Shown: positions 1-10,469, counted from the first letter of the stretch. The stretch is DNA of 64,000 nt from Ctena decussata (GCA_963989385.1 OZ022506.1:62259434-62323433); one strand, 5' to 3'. The notes: a model not told the origin generated them from the sequence alone. A program made the numbers and translations.

Positions 1-12
1 CGTCATCAAACC

Positions 13-73
13 TTTTTCACAGTGTTGATAACGTTATTCACGTTTTTTCACAGTGTTGATAACGTTATTCACG
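13..73. repeat. 31-bp direct repeat, two copies
   Basis: A unit containing CACAGTGTTGATAACG is present twice back to back with a 31-base period. No gene is visible in the first 500 bases. Confidence 0.7.
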
Positions 74-511
74 CTTGATCACTGCTGGGCACATTTTGAT
101 CGTTACTAGGAACGTTGCAGTTACAGATATAAAATAGTCAGAGTTATTTTTATTTTTGTATTTCTTATATCTTCAACTGCAAAGTAGCCGAGTTCAAAGT
201 TGAGGGGCATTTTGATTTGGTACTGTCTGTCCGCATTTGCTTCTCCTTCCGTTTACTTGTTTGTTTGTCCGACATTATGCACTTAGCGGCTGTAGCACTC
301 AATAATGGTTTTAGGTAGAATCTTGAAGTTTAATGTACATAAAGCTAAAGGTGTCTCAAAACTCCTATTACCTCGTGGCCGTTTGGATAAAGGGGGTTAG
401 AGGCCCACTGTGTCTTGGGCACAACACATGCAAGGAGGAGCCCATGCCTCTTATTTCGCATCCTTTTTATTCCCAGATTCGAAAAAGATACCTATTTACT
501 GCGGGGTTGAC

Positions 512-596
512 TCCCATCGGGCACACTAAGTGGAAATGACTTCGTTCCGACGTCGATGCGACGTCGACTTGATGTCATTTCGACGTGCCTACTAGG
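512..596. mobile_element. MITE-A copy (CCCAGC...GCTGGG family, diverged)
   Basis: A short near-palindromic element whose ends read CCCATCGGGCAC and GTGCCTACTAGG. The inside is dense in GACGTC and ATGTCATTTCGACG words. It resembles better-preserved copies at 8000-8099 and 8784-8851, whose ends are mirror images. It has no coding capacity and its transposase superfamily is not assigned. Confidence 0.55.
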
Positions 597-687
597 CAGA
601 GAGAGTTTTCCAGGCGCCAGTTGGCCCAAACCGGCGACCATCCATCTGCACCATAAACGAGTCGTTCTATCCAACCGATCACGGCGT

Positions 688-912
688 CGCCGCGACACGA
701 GAAAACCAAATAAAGTGGTTGTGCGCCCAGGAAAGACTCGGATCCACCCAGTCTGATCAGAGTCTATGTTGTCCGCATGGATGTAGCTTAGACCCTCGGC
801 TATGCTTTAAGCACTCAGCAAAGAGTCTGATCGGACTGGGCGGATGCCCAGGCTGATCTTAATCTTCGTGGACGCACAGCCACTTTGTTAGTTTTCTTGT
901 GTTGCGGCTCAT
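688..912. mobile_element. MITE-B foldback element, copy 1
   Basis: This is a member of the most abundant repeat family in the window. Left end GCCGCGACACGAGAAAACC and right end GTTTTCTTGTGTTGCGGCTC are inverted relatives. The two arms (AGTCTGATCAGAGTC ... GACTCTGATCGGACT type sequence) can pair along most of their length around a centre reading TAGACCCT. Other copies or fragments lie at 17632, 22482, 24622, 25356, 31864, 35894, 38824, 39738 and 40957. No ORF is present. Confidence 0.75.
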
Positions 913-947
913 AAGGAATGGGCATTAAAATCTCCATAGTCCTATCA

Positions 948-1320
948 GTGGTAAAAATCGTCGAAGCACAAATTCTTATAAAAGCGGTACAGCCTTCAGA
1001 ATTGATGATAATATGTAGGTTGTTGTGCTTTTTGTGTCATATAGCTGACAAAAAGGACAGGATAAGGTATTTTGGAGAGAAAAAATGACCAGACTCTCCG
1101 TAAAAATACGCTTTTCCTTTCTGGTTCCCCGTTGGGCAATTAACTCACACAACAGCGAGTCAAGGAATGAGATCATTGCCGTACATTGTATTTTTATCAA
1201 CTATTAAACGACTGTACATTGTATTTTTATCTCCTGTACCTTGTATTGTTACCTCTTGTACCTTGTATTTTTACCATGTAATGAAACTTTCGAAATCGAA
1301 AGTAGGTCATTTTAGTTGCC
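948..1320. repeat. Dispersed repeat, copy 1
   Basis: Shares blocks in the same order with 8960-9275: GGTTCCCCGTTG followed by GTACATTGTATTTTTA and GAAATCGAAAGTAG. Within this copy the TGTACATTGTATTTTTA word is locally repeated near 1177, 1213 and 1250. No ORF with recognisable content. Confidence 0.55.
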
Positions 1321-1579
1321 ATGACCTAGATATTTTTTAAATCGTTTTAATGAGAAACTCAAGGACGTTTTGTTTAAATTTTTCAAAGCCGGCCAATCAC
1401 GATCATATACAATGAAGTACATTGTAACTGTAGAGAGAAGCTTGCAGCGATACTTCACGATAAAATAGTTCATGCTGATAGAGCAATGGGGCCTTTTATA
1501 TAAGTGGATCGTACTTTTTTTACTTCCGTTAATGTTATTGACGAGTTATGTCCCTTTTTTGTTTTTAGTCATTTTTATC

Positions 1580-2445
1580 CCAGACCGAAAGGTTCTGGGA
1601 TATAGCGATGAACATGGCATCCGTCTGTCCGTCCATCCGTCCGTCTTCTGTTCGTCTGTCCGTAAAATTTTTCTTGTCAGCTCGATATCTTAAATACCCT
1701 TTGGAATATTTTCATTAAACCTCACAGTTATATAGAAAATGTCGTGATGATGTTTCGTGTATAAGAATGGTAACTCTTGACATAATATTTTCTGAGTTAT
1801 CTCCCCTTTTATGCCCATTTTGCAGATTTGCGTACACTCTGTTACTTGTATACCCTTTAAAATATTTTCATGATACTTCAAAGATACATAACACAGATGA
1901 TGACGATATGTTGCGAACAAGAATGACAACTCTTTCTTTCTTACTTTTTGAGTTATTTCCCCTCGATGGTTTTGGCTGTGATTTTTTGCTCACTCTATAA
2001 TTTGAATATCCTTTAAAATATTCATGATACTTCACAAATATGTTGCAACTCTTGCTTTTATACTTTTCCAGTTAGTTCCTCCTTAATGGTTATGGCCGTG
2101 ATTTCGTGTACGCTCCATAACTTGATTACCCTTTAATATATTTTCATGATACTTTTAAGATATGTAGAATGTGTTATGATAATAAGTCGCGAATGACAGC
2201 TCTTGCTTTTTAAGATTTTTACTTATTTCCCCTTTCGGATCTGTTTGGTGTTGGCGTCCGTGTCGGCGTTGGCATGAAAGGTTTTAACCACTATATCTCT
2301 TGAATAAATGGTTTGAATTTTACCAAACTTGCATGGATGCATTATTTGGACAGAACGTCTTAAAATGTTAGATTTTCTAAGACGGCGTCGTGATAATTTC
2401 TTGTTACCACGATGTTTCTTGAACAAATGGATTTTCACCAAACGT
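1580..2445. repeat. Degenerate tandem repeat with CCGTCCGTC run
   Basis: Opens with CAGACCGAAAGGTTCTGGG and a CCGTCTGTCCGTCC microsatellite. It then runs through four to five diverged units of roughly 130-170 bases, each carrying a CCCTTTAAAATATTTTCATGATAC-like block (shortened here to its first 20 bases, CCCTTTAAAATATTTTCATG) followed by AAGAATGACAACTCT and GAGTTATTTCCCC. A related but shorter stretch is at 22975-23450. Non-coding. Confidence 0.6.
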
Positions 2446-2448
2446 ATA

Positions 2449-2600
2449 CTGCATTATCCGCTATCTATGTCAGTGCTACTCGAGTAATCTTTTTTGGCAT
2501 TGTCTCGGTAGCGCAGTTATTAGCGTTGACGGATGGTGCAGTGCTAGGCTGAGTTGTCGAGGTTGTAAGTTCGAATCCCGCACGGGTCTATAAAATATTT
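2449..2600 (+). mobile_element. tRNA-derived SINE-like repeat, copy 1
   Basis: Contains an A-box-like GGTAGCGCAGTTATTAGCG and a B-box GTTCGAATCCC (2569-2579) in tRNA-like spacing, followed by CACGGGTCTATAAAATATTT. A second copy with the same upstream and downstream blocks is at 2829-2985. A functional tRNA is unlikely because the pairing partners of the arms have diverged and the similarity extends beyond tRNA length on both sides. Confidence 0.6.
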
Positions 2601-2828
2601 TTCAGCATTTACCGGCAAAGTTGATTTATTATATCTCTTTAAATTAATCTGAATTATAAATCTGTATCAGTTTCGATCCTATGTAGCTCGAAAGTACTGT
2701 TGTATGAATTTTTTTCTTCTAACACTTAATACTTATCTAATATCACTTGTATCCTCTGGATCCGGTAGGCTTTCATTGGCGAACGAAACAGATGCGACGT
2801 ATTGAGAAGAACTCAATATACGACATTA

Positions 2829-2985
2829 CGGCATTATCCCCTACCTATATCAGTGTTACTCTAGCAATCTTTATTGGGGTTGTCCCAGTAGCGCAGTTGG
2901 TAGCGATGACAGATGGTGCAGTGCTAGGTGGAGTTGTCTAGGTCGTGAGTTCGAATCCCGCACGGGCCTATAAAATATTTTTTCA
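2829..2985 (+). mobile_element. tRNA-derived SINE-like repeat, copy 2
   Basis: Same family as 2449-2600: CAGTAGCGCAGTTGGTAGCG (A-box region), GAGTTCGAATCCCGCACGGG (B-box region), then CTATAAAATATTTTTTCAGC. The shared leading block starting GCATTATCC shows that both are copies of one repeat rather than two tRNA genes. Confidence 0.6.
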
Positions 2986-2989
2986 GCAT

Positions 2990-3187
2990 TTCTGCGACGA
3001 TATGAAGTTGCATCAACGTTAGTACAACGTCGTTTTGATGTTATGTGCCCACCGGGACTTAACATTTTAGACTGAGCCAAGCAGGCACATTACGTTGAAA
3101 TGACGACATACTGACATCGATGGGACGTCACCACGTCGCATGAACTTCAAACGATGTCATTTGGACGTCATTTGCACGCTGGGAGGC
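2990..3187. mobile_element. MITE-A related sequence
   Basis: Two adjoining MITE-A-like blocks. The first (2990-3058) ends GTTATGTGCCCACCGGG. The second (3079-3183) starts AAGCAGGCACATTACG and ends TTTGCACGCTGGG, with several GACGTCA-type words inside. The family is recognised from the shared ends and GACGTC-rich body of copies at 8000 and 8784. Confidence 0.5.
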
Positions 3188-3239
3188 CTGTTCGACAGCG
3201 TGAGCACTGGCAGCTGTTTCATGTATATGTACCAAGCTG

Positions 3240-3479
3240 TACAAACTATTTTACACCTTTGAGAAAACCCCCCTCCCCCCATACCCTAAAATGCAAAAAA
3301 GCTGCCTAAAACGACTAAGTTCAAAAGGTTGAAATTATGAAATTAATTTAAGCTCTATCAGATATCCACATGCAATTTTTCAATATGTCCACAAGATGTA
3401 TGCAAAGTTTGAAAAAGATCCACTGAAAACTGTGGCAGGAGTTGATTACACAAACTCTATACCCTTAAGTGTGACGAAC

Positions 3480-3510
<31 letters not shown>

Positions 3511-3560
3511 AGGGGCAAATCTTAATGCCCCTGACTATCGTCACGGGAGCATAATAAAAA
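3240..3560 (+). repeat. Dispersed repeat ending in GGACGGACGGAC
   Basis: Carries the words GCCTAAAACGACTAAG, GTATGCAAAGTTTGAAAAAG, GGAGTTGATTACACAAACTC and AAGTGTGACGAACGACAGAC, followed by a GACAGACGGACGG simple run and GGGGCAAATCTTAATGCCCC. The same ordered words occur at 43490-43930 plus 57312-57440 (one interrupted copy) and, on the other strand, near 58350-58690. Non-coding. Confidence 0.65.
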
Positions 3561-3601
3561 TAAAAATAGAAAATAATAAAAAAATAAAAGGACTACAGGA
3601 T

Positions 3602-5200
3602 TGAGGATTAATCCTCAAGTTACCTGGTTGTCAAGTTTTATCAATGAATATTTAAAAAGACAACAACTGAGGATTAATCCTCACAATGATGATGTCAAAA
3701 GTACAATATTGAACCTCTACCAAATTATATACACTGCAATACATATGCGTTTATAGCTGACTGAGGATTAATCCTCAATAGGCACCTGTTTCATGTCTGC
3801 ATAAGTTTTAGTGAAGCTGGACTCTAAAAGAATGAAAGAAAACCAGAGACTTTATTGAATATCAGGTGCATCTAACCATCAAGAAATTGAACTTTCTGTG
3901 TGGATTGAGGATTAATCCTCAGGTAGCCTGGTCGTAAAGTTCTTCTCATAAACGGGGCCTCTTTGGCAGAGCTGCTGGTAGCTATATTATAAAAAACGTA
4001 AAAAGAAAACAGCTGAGGATTAATCCTCAGAATGATAAGGTCAGAACGTAAGCTGAAATCGTTTGCACTCTTAGCTGAATGAGGATTAATCCTCAACCAC
4101 CAGTACCCATTTTATGTAGCATCATTTTTAGTGGAGTTGGACTTTTAGATACAGACGGCATTGAATGTCAAGTATTTCTGACTAGTATGAATTATTCTTT
4201 TTCAGGTAGATTGAGGATTAATCCTCAAGAAACATAGTTCTTATTTTTACTTCTGAGCCGACCAAAGTGGATGGGCTGCATTGGGCCTAACATTGAACAA
4301 CTAATAAAGGTATACACTGAAATCCATTTGCATTATTAGCTCACTGAGGATTAATCCTCATTTTTAGTGCAATTGAACTTTGAGACGATGAAGGAAATCC
4401 TTGAATTTAGTGAATGTCAAGTACACCTGATCAATAAGAAACTTTACTATCTGGATGAAATGAGGATTAATCCTCAAGTAACCAGAATGTCCAGTTCTTC
4501 TTATAATTTGGGCCTCTGTGGCAAAGCTGCTGGTAGCTTATGATTGAAAAAGTAAAAGGAAATAGCTAATGATTAACCCTTAGAACGATAATGTCAAAAT
4601 TATAAGCTAAACTCATTTGTACTGATAGCTGAATGAGGATTAATCCTCAACCAGTACCCATTTCATGTGGCATCATTTTAATTGGAGTTTGACTTTTAGA
4701 CATTGACTGTATTGAACCATCAAGAAATTGAACTTTCTGGATGGATTGAGGATTAATCCTCAGGTAGCCTGGTCGTAAAGTTCTTTTCGTAAATGGGGCC
4801 TCTATAACAGAGCTGCTGGTAGCTATATTAGAAAAAAAACATAAAAAGAAAACAGCTGAGGATTAATCCTCAGAATGATAATGTCAGAACGTAAGCTGAA
4901 ATCATTTGCACTCGTAGCTGAATGAGGATTAATCCTCAACCACCAGTACCCATTTCATGTGGCATCATTTTTAGTGGAGTTGGACTTTTAGATACAGACT
5001 GCATTGAGTGTCAAGTATTTCTGACTAATACGAACCTTTATTTTGAGGTAGATTGAGGATTAATCCCCAGAAAACCTAGTTCTTCTTTTTTACTTCTGGA
5101 CCGGCCAAAGGGTATGGGCTGCATTGGGCCTCTGTGACAGAGCTACTGGTACAGCGAAAAAGAAAATGACGACAGCTGAGGATTAATCCTCACAATGATA
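3602..5200. repeat. Tandem array carrying the 16-bp palindrome TGAGGATTAATCCTCA
   Basis: Perfect copies of TGAGGATTAATCCTCA start at 3602, 3668, 3762, 3906, 4014, 4080, 4212, 4345, 4461, 4634, 4747, 4857, 4923 and 5177. Degenerate ones are near 4566 and 5054. They sit in units of roughly 250-310 bases that ideally hold three palindromes each, with conserved flanks such as AGGTAGCCTGGTCGTAAAG, GCAGAGCTGCTGGTAGC and CAACCACCAGTACCCAT. The 3906-4080 block recurs at 4747-4923, offset by about 842 bases. The flanks have drifted while the palindrome is mostly exact. The core contains TAATCC on both strands, the kind of site bound by K50 homeodomains (Otx, Pitx, Gsc, Bicoid). Whether anything binds here is unknown. 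No ORF spans the array. Confidence 0.85.
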
Positions 5201-5275
5201 ATGTCAAAAATATACAAGCTTGAATTTAAAAAAAATAAGACCTTCAAGCCGAAACTCAAACACAATTTTCTGGCT

Positions 5276-5680
5276 GACCAAGGAGTGTGCCCCCAGGTAA
5301 TACGTGGTTGACGTAGAGCTTATTTTGATATTGTCAGCCAACGGGGATTAATCCTCACGACAAAATGAAAAATACAGCAAACATGTCTTTATTGCTGTTG
5401 GATATTAAATGGTAACCCCGCAAAATGCTGTTTATTTTTAATTCTCATTTCGATATCGACAACCAATGGGGATTAATCCTCACCAGAAAGTTGAAAATAA
5501 AGGCACCATATTTCAACATCTGTTAGTTATTAAATGGTAACCCCCCTAAAATGCTGTTTATGTTGAATTCTCATTTCGATATCGACAACCAATGAGGATT
5601 AATCCCCATTAGAAAGTTGAAAATCAAGGTACCATATTTCAACATTTTTAGTTATTAAATGGTAACCCCCCTGAAATAAA
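5276..5680. repeat. 125-bp tandem repeat carrying the same palindrome core
   Basis: Three units about 125 bases apart, each with ATTTCGATATCGACAACCAAT-like sequence, a GGATTAATCC core (sites at 5342, 5467 and 5593) and TATTAAATGGTAACCCC. The core is the same as in the adjoining array but the surrounding unit is unrelated. Each copy here has one or more substitutions in the outer bases of the palindrome. Confidence 0.75.
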
Positions 5681-5839
5681 GAAATAGACCCCCCGAAAAG
5701 CTCACTTTTATGCGGGAAAAGAGGATTTTAATGGCAAATCCTCTTTTATTTTGGCACGTGTTACGTTCTTTCGAAGTGTTTTTGAGATATTTTTCTTAAT
5801 TCTGATTGTATTTAATGCTGAGACTATCTTGGCTCAATT

Positions 5840-6060
5840 TAAAGAAGAAGAAGAAAAAAAAAAAAAAAGCCTCAGCAATGGTTTTATAATAAAAAGAAAA
5901 ATAATAAAAATGATAAACTACTATTGACAATAATAGAAATAACTGTTAAGCATTCTCTGACAATATCAAATAAAAGAAACAAAAAAAAAAAAAAAAAAAA
6001 AAAAACAGCCAGATTTCTTTTTCTAAACATTTTTTTCTATCTTTTTTTAATTTTTCATTA
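5840..6060. repeat. Poly-A and A-rich low complexity
   Basis: Runs of A (around 5857-5868 and 5982-6005) and AT-rich spacer. No gene seen. Confidence 0.7.
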
Positions 6061-7330
6061 TTATTATTATTATTATTAGTTTTATTGTTATCAGCAAACT
6101 TGTGCTGTTCGCCGTTTTAATTTATGCCAGATCAAACAATCGTTTTCATAAACTACACATCTGATCCAACTTTGCTTGTGCGTATGCCGATCCGAGCATA
6201 CAGGGTGACATACGTCACCATCGCCAAAATCTGTTAAAAAAAAAAAAAAAAAAATACCTATCTTACCCATAAATTATACGGCACCGTCCTTTAAAAGCAG
6301 GCATCTGTTTACCTGTAAGGTATCATTTGTTTATTGCTACTGCATATTCGTATGTGTATTACAGAAGCATATTTCACATTGTATACAACTGCGGCTGTTT
6401 TTTTTTTTTTTGTTTTTTTTTATCTATTCTCATTAAAACGGATTTTTACTTTGGACGTCAGGCGTTATTACAACGAATTTCTTCTTCTTCTTTTCTTTTT
6501 TTTTTTTTACCTTCTTCCCTGTATTTTTTTTATTTATTTTATATGTCAGAGAATGTTTTGTTTAACATCAAAAGCGAACCGATAATAATGATGAAATAAA
6601 ACAGAACGCAAGTTACATGTATATTTTTATTTGATATGCCAGGGAATGTTTTGCTGTTATTATCATCATTATTGTTATTATCTCTATCATTATTATTATA
6701 AAACATTATTATTATTATTATTATTAATACAAATGATTTTATAATTGTTATCATTATTAATTTTATCAGTTTTGAATTCTGCCAAAGCGAACACTCGTTA
6801 TCGTAAACTACGCACAGGTTCTGTTCCTACATTCATATGCGCTTGCTGATCCGAGCATGCACAGGTTGCATACGTCATCATCACCAAAATCCTTTCATAA
6901 AAAGATATATATCTAATATATGAATGAACGATGCTTATCACACCCATAAAGTGTGTGTCACCTGTGCAGGCGCAGTATTTGTTTATCTGTGAGAAATCAT
7001 TTGTTTATTGCTACTGTATATTAAGCAGCATATTCTCGTGTGTATTACAGAAGCATATTTCACATTGGTATACCCCTGCTGCTGTTTCTCATATTATCTG
7101 CTAAAGGTGAAATACAAACTTTACTATGAAAGTGTAGGCGTTATTACGAAGAATTTCTTTATGAGATGTTTTTTTTTTTTTCCTGTATTTCACTCTTTTT
7201 TCTCCTTTATTTCAAATGCCAGATGCAAAATGAAAGGCATAAATATAAAAGAGAAATGCACTATCAACGGTGTTACAATAATAAAAATAATGATAATAAT
7301 AAAGTATTCTTTAATAGCGAGCATTCGCTT
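6055..7330. repeat. Two-copy tandem duplication, about 650 bp each
   Basis: Blocks GATCCGAGCAT, CATACGTCA, TCATTTGTTTATTGCTACTG and GTGTATTACAGAAGCATATT occur in the same order at 6190-6400 and again at 6850-7070. Each copy is followed by T-rich runs and TTATTA microsatellites. Short ORFs here are low-complexity (Phe/Leu or Asn runs from the microsatellites) and are not supported as genes. Confidence 0.6.
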
Positions 7331-7499
7331 GCAGGCGCATATTATAGAGCGGGAACTCTATGGTAGAGGATTGGTAAAGCATACTTTTTCCTTAAAAATA
7401 CATTACTTTCAATGGAATTTCTTTCGTGGCGACATCAAACGGAAGTGACGTATTTCTGTCACTACGTAACGTAATGACATCAAACGTTCCATTCCAAAA

Positions 7500-7793
7500 A
7501 ATCAAGATGGCGCCAACGTTTACCGCTTTTGTGCGTAGATCACTACATGGTGACTCACAAAATGCAAGGAGGCTGAGCGTCGAGTGAAGTTTGAAGGAAA
7601 TAAAAAGCGCCGCAGAGAAGAAACTGAAAAAAAATATATAGCCAGTTTTCCGAGGGGGAAAGATTAGGTGGGGAAAGCTGTTCTCGGTCAGTTTCTCATC
7701 CGTTTGTCAGACGGAGTTCGCAGTTGTTGAGTTGCAATAATTTTATTACAAATTTCAAACGACAACTTGTGAGCTTAAATCCAGAATCATACA
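7500..7793 (+). promoter_or_regulatory. Candidate YY1-type core promoter with possible non-coding first exon
   Basis: CAAGATGGCGCCAAC at about 7503 matches the AAGATGGCG motif that in animals often sits just downstream of transcription starts and binds YY1. The following 280 bases are less repetitive than their surroundings and end at a usable splice donor (ACA before GTGAGT at 7794). No downstream coding exon can be linked to it, so this is only a candidate. Confidence 0.25.
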
Positions 7794-7999
7794 GTGAGTA
7801 TTCAGATCAGTGTCTACACATCTACTATGCATTTTTGTCCGAAACTTAAACATGGTAACAGCCAAATATAGTCCCGATCCTCTGACGTTACGTTACGCTT
7901 CAGAAGGTACAGGTCTACAGCCAAATTCTACCCATACATTGTAAAAAGCGATGTGCTCGCCTAAAGGCAGTGCCTATTTTCATATTATATCAAACAAAC

Positions 8000-8099
8000 A
8001 CAGCGGGTACATGACGTCAAAATGACGTCGTACCGACCTCGATGCGACGGTATTACGTCGTTTTGATACGACGTCATTACGACGTCATGTGCCTGCTGC
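8000..8099. mobile_element. MITE-A copy
   Basis: Left end CAGCGGGTACATGACGTCA and right end GACGTCATGTGCCTGCTG are mirror images. The body holds repeated GACGTC, including TGACGTCA-like CRE palindromes. About 100 bases, no coding potential. Confidence 0.65.
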
Positions 8100-8189
8100 A
8101 GAACAGAATGAAAGAAATGGCAGGATCATGTTTCGAATTGTTAATAAGGCGGGATCTATACTGATCTCACCATCACCAATCTCCCTCCT

Positions 8190-8720
8190 AATTTATCTTA
8201 TTACAGTGTAAAACACACTGGTGCAGGTTTCCAGGTTTATTGAATATAAACGTAACTATACCGAATGAAGTGCGACAGACGCGCATTTCAGTGTCGCTAA
8301 ACCCAAGAAGTAAGAAAGAAAGAAGGTGACTGGGCAGGTCTCGGCAAGCAACGAGCAGCCCTCTCCGAGCCACACTTACTGACGCATTGCGCAAGACACA
8401 GTAGCTGCAAACACCAGGTAAAATGCGCCTACGTATTAACTTTCGAGCGCACGCGCCGCCCCGCCCCCCCGACCTCACCACCCCACCTCAACCCCTGTGT
8501 CTCGTAAGATGAGGCAGACAAGGGCACCAGGTGCAGCAAGAACTTATGAAAAGCCAAAATAATCCAAAAGAACAGAAGCCAAACTCCGCTAAGAATCATG
8601 TCGCTATGACAAGTCCTAGAACTGAAGAAATCAATGGAACAGGCGTCGCTAGTGGGTGCCGAACCCACAACTCCCTGCAAGAAAGTCGAACTCAATCCAC
8701 TTGACCAGTCCCTCTGTTGC
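8190..8720 (-). mobile_element. SINE-like region with tRNA-like head on the minus strand
   Basis: Read on the minus strand from about 8717, the sequence shows TGGTCAAGTGG (A-box-like) and GGGTTCGGCACCC (B-box-like) in tRNA spacing, resembling a Leu/Ser-type tRNA head. The rest of the stretch to about 8190 would be body. No second copy of the body is visible in this window, so the body limits are uncertain. ORFs on the minus strand here look non-coding. Confidence 0.35.
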
Positions 8721-8783
8721 GCTCACTGAACACAGATAAACGCTTGCAAAAGACACGTTTAGGTACTGCTGGTCCAGCTACTT

Positions 8784-8851
8784 CCCAGCGGGCACATTAC
8801 ATTCGAAATGGCGTCGCACTGACGTCATTACGACGTCATGTGCCTGCTGGG
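8784..8851. mobile_element. MITE-A copy with clear inverted ends
   Basis: Starts CCCAGCGGGCACATTAC and ends ATGTGCCTGCTGGG. The ends are inverted complements and the inside carries two GACGTCAT words. At 68 bases it is the shortest copy and best defines the family ends. Confidence 0.7.
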
Positions 8852-8959
8852 TTATAATAGCCCAACTGCCCATTGTGTCAAGTGTCTTAGACTATGTGCA
8901 GACTGGTCGTGGCCTGCCACACTCAGCCATCATAGCATCAAATTAAATTGTTCACAGCC

Positions 8960-9275
8960 CTTCAGTGGTATTTAAACGGCTCAACACAAATCAATACGAA
9001 AACCGCTACAACCTTGACGTTTGGTGATAAAATATGGGATGATGCGAACATTTATATACAGTATATAGCAAAAAATATGGGTATCTTGTTTTTTATAAAT
9101 AAATAAAACGGCAAATCGCTTCACAAAATACACTTTATGTTTCCTGGTTCCCCGTTGAGCAATGCAATATAGACAGAAGCGGGGCAATGAATAGAGCCCC
9201 GCGCTTGTACATTGTATTTTTACCATTCTATTTAAATTTGTGAAATCGAAAGTAGCCAACTTAAATGATCTAATG
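8960..9275. repeat. Dispersed repeat, copy 2
   Basis: Same block order as 948-1320: an AAACGGCT/CGCTACA region, then GGTTCCCCGTTGAGCAATG, TTGTACATTGTATTTTTACC and GAAATCGAAAGTAGCC. No gene. Confidence 0.55.
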
Positions 9276-10059
9276 TTTTTTCAAACAGTCCTATATGCAA
9301 AACTAAAGGATGCTCTATTTGTTTGATCAAATACCCCTCCCACGCCCTGCACCCCCCCGCCCGACTCAAAGCGCCGCCAAACCCCCAAAAAGAAAAACAA
9401 AAAAGACTGATTAGTTCATGCATGCGGTTCTAGCATCTATTATTTTGGCAGTATTTTTGGGACAGTCATTTGCATTTTTCTTCCAAATTAAAACCTTACT
9501 ATTATGTGTATCACGAGAGGTGAGGGAGCAAATTCCATCATGTAGCATGTTTTTTTTTTTAAGCTATATACATGTAGATCTATTCAGGCCGAGAAAATCC
9601 GCTATATACACTGTGTTGCTTCTTTGGCCAAATTTTCTTTGTTTATTGTTGTTCAACTGAACCGTTGAGGCCGATATTTATGACGCACTGTCAATGTTTA
9701 GCATCAAACTTGGTGGATGGATGCATCATTCTTCCCTAAAAAGGCTGGAATGCTAAAAATATTATAATTATGGCTGCGTTTTATGTGAATGTCAGAAAAA
9801 GATGTTTTTACTATAAAAAGTAGCCCTGCACTCATTGAAAGAAATTCACCGTTTACCGGGAGTGTTGCAGGTCGTAAATAATTGAATTCTTATCAGCCGC
9901 TTGTCAAAAATTATTTGATTGGACTGATCCTATCGCCATCCAATGTTTTTTTTTTCTTTTTTTTTTTTTTTTTCTATCTTATTTGAAACGCAATTAAAAT
10001 TATTTGGTTTGGGTGTTACACTGTCAAATACTTTGAATGAACATAAATCAACCCGTATT
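9276..10059. other. No gene recognised
   Basis: Holds a C-rich stretch (9329-9390), poly-T tracts (9549, 9945-9974) and short ORFs without recognisable content. Confidence 0.5.
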
Positions 10060-10071
10060 TGATCAAATTGA

Positions 10072-10352
10072 TTTGATTTAATTTGATTTGATTTGATGCT
10101 TAACGTCCACGGTAAACAACTATGGTCATGTCGGGACGGTCAGTTAACCTAACCACACTATTCCTGGGCAGGCTTAAATCTCCTAAGCGGTTAACCAGTA
10201 CTAAGTGCACATACTTTCGTCAGTAACTGACAACTGCCCTTCTTGAATCAGCGGAAGGAGAAACGAAAGTATGTGGCCAGACCGGGTTTCGAACGCAGGA
10301 CCTCTGACTTATGAGTCATGTGCCCTACCGATTGCGCTACGCGGCCCGGCTC
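10072..10352 (-). mobile_element. tRNA-headed SINE (SINE-M), copy 1, with 12-bp target duplication
   Basis: On the minus strand the head at the high-coordinate end reads GCGTAGCGCAATCGGTAGGG (A-box) and CGTTCGAAACCCGG (B-box). The anticodon-loop position reads CTCATAA, a Met-like CAT. The 3' tail at the low-coordinate end is an AAATC-type repeat. It is flanked by TGATCAAATTGA at 10060-10071 and 10353-10364, a target-site duplication. A second copy at 24705-24971 shares the body (GCTTAACGTCCACGGTAAAC, GACGGTCAGTTAACC, AGTACTAAGTGCACATACTT). Confidence 0.85.
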
Positions 10353-10469
10353 TGATCAAATTGAAAAGAGTAACATGGGCTTTATTAAATTAGCCGATAT
10401 AATCTATGACATGCTCTTAGCATAATAAATGCCCATAATCAAATCAGTTCGCATCTTCTCATTATCATA

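Noticed and set aside
2502..2590. Functional tRNA gene
   Set aside because: A and B boxes are present, but the similarity with 2829-2985 extends far beyond tRNA length and the stems are not complementary. Called a SINE instead.
3602..5608. CRISPR array
   Set aside because: Regular repeats with spacers, but the repeat is a short palindrome, the 'spacers' are themselves repeated, and the DNA is clearly eukaryotic.
6327..6599. 90-residue plus-strand ORF
   Set aside because: Phe/Leu-rich translation produced by poly-T runs inside a duplicated AT-rich region. No start context or splice signals.
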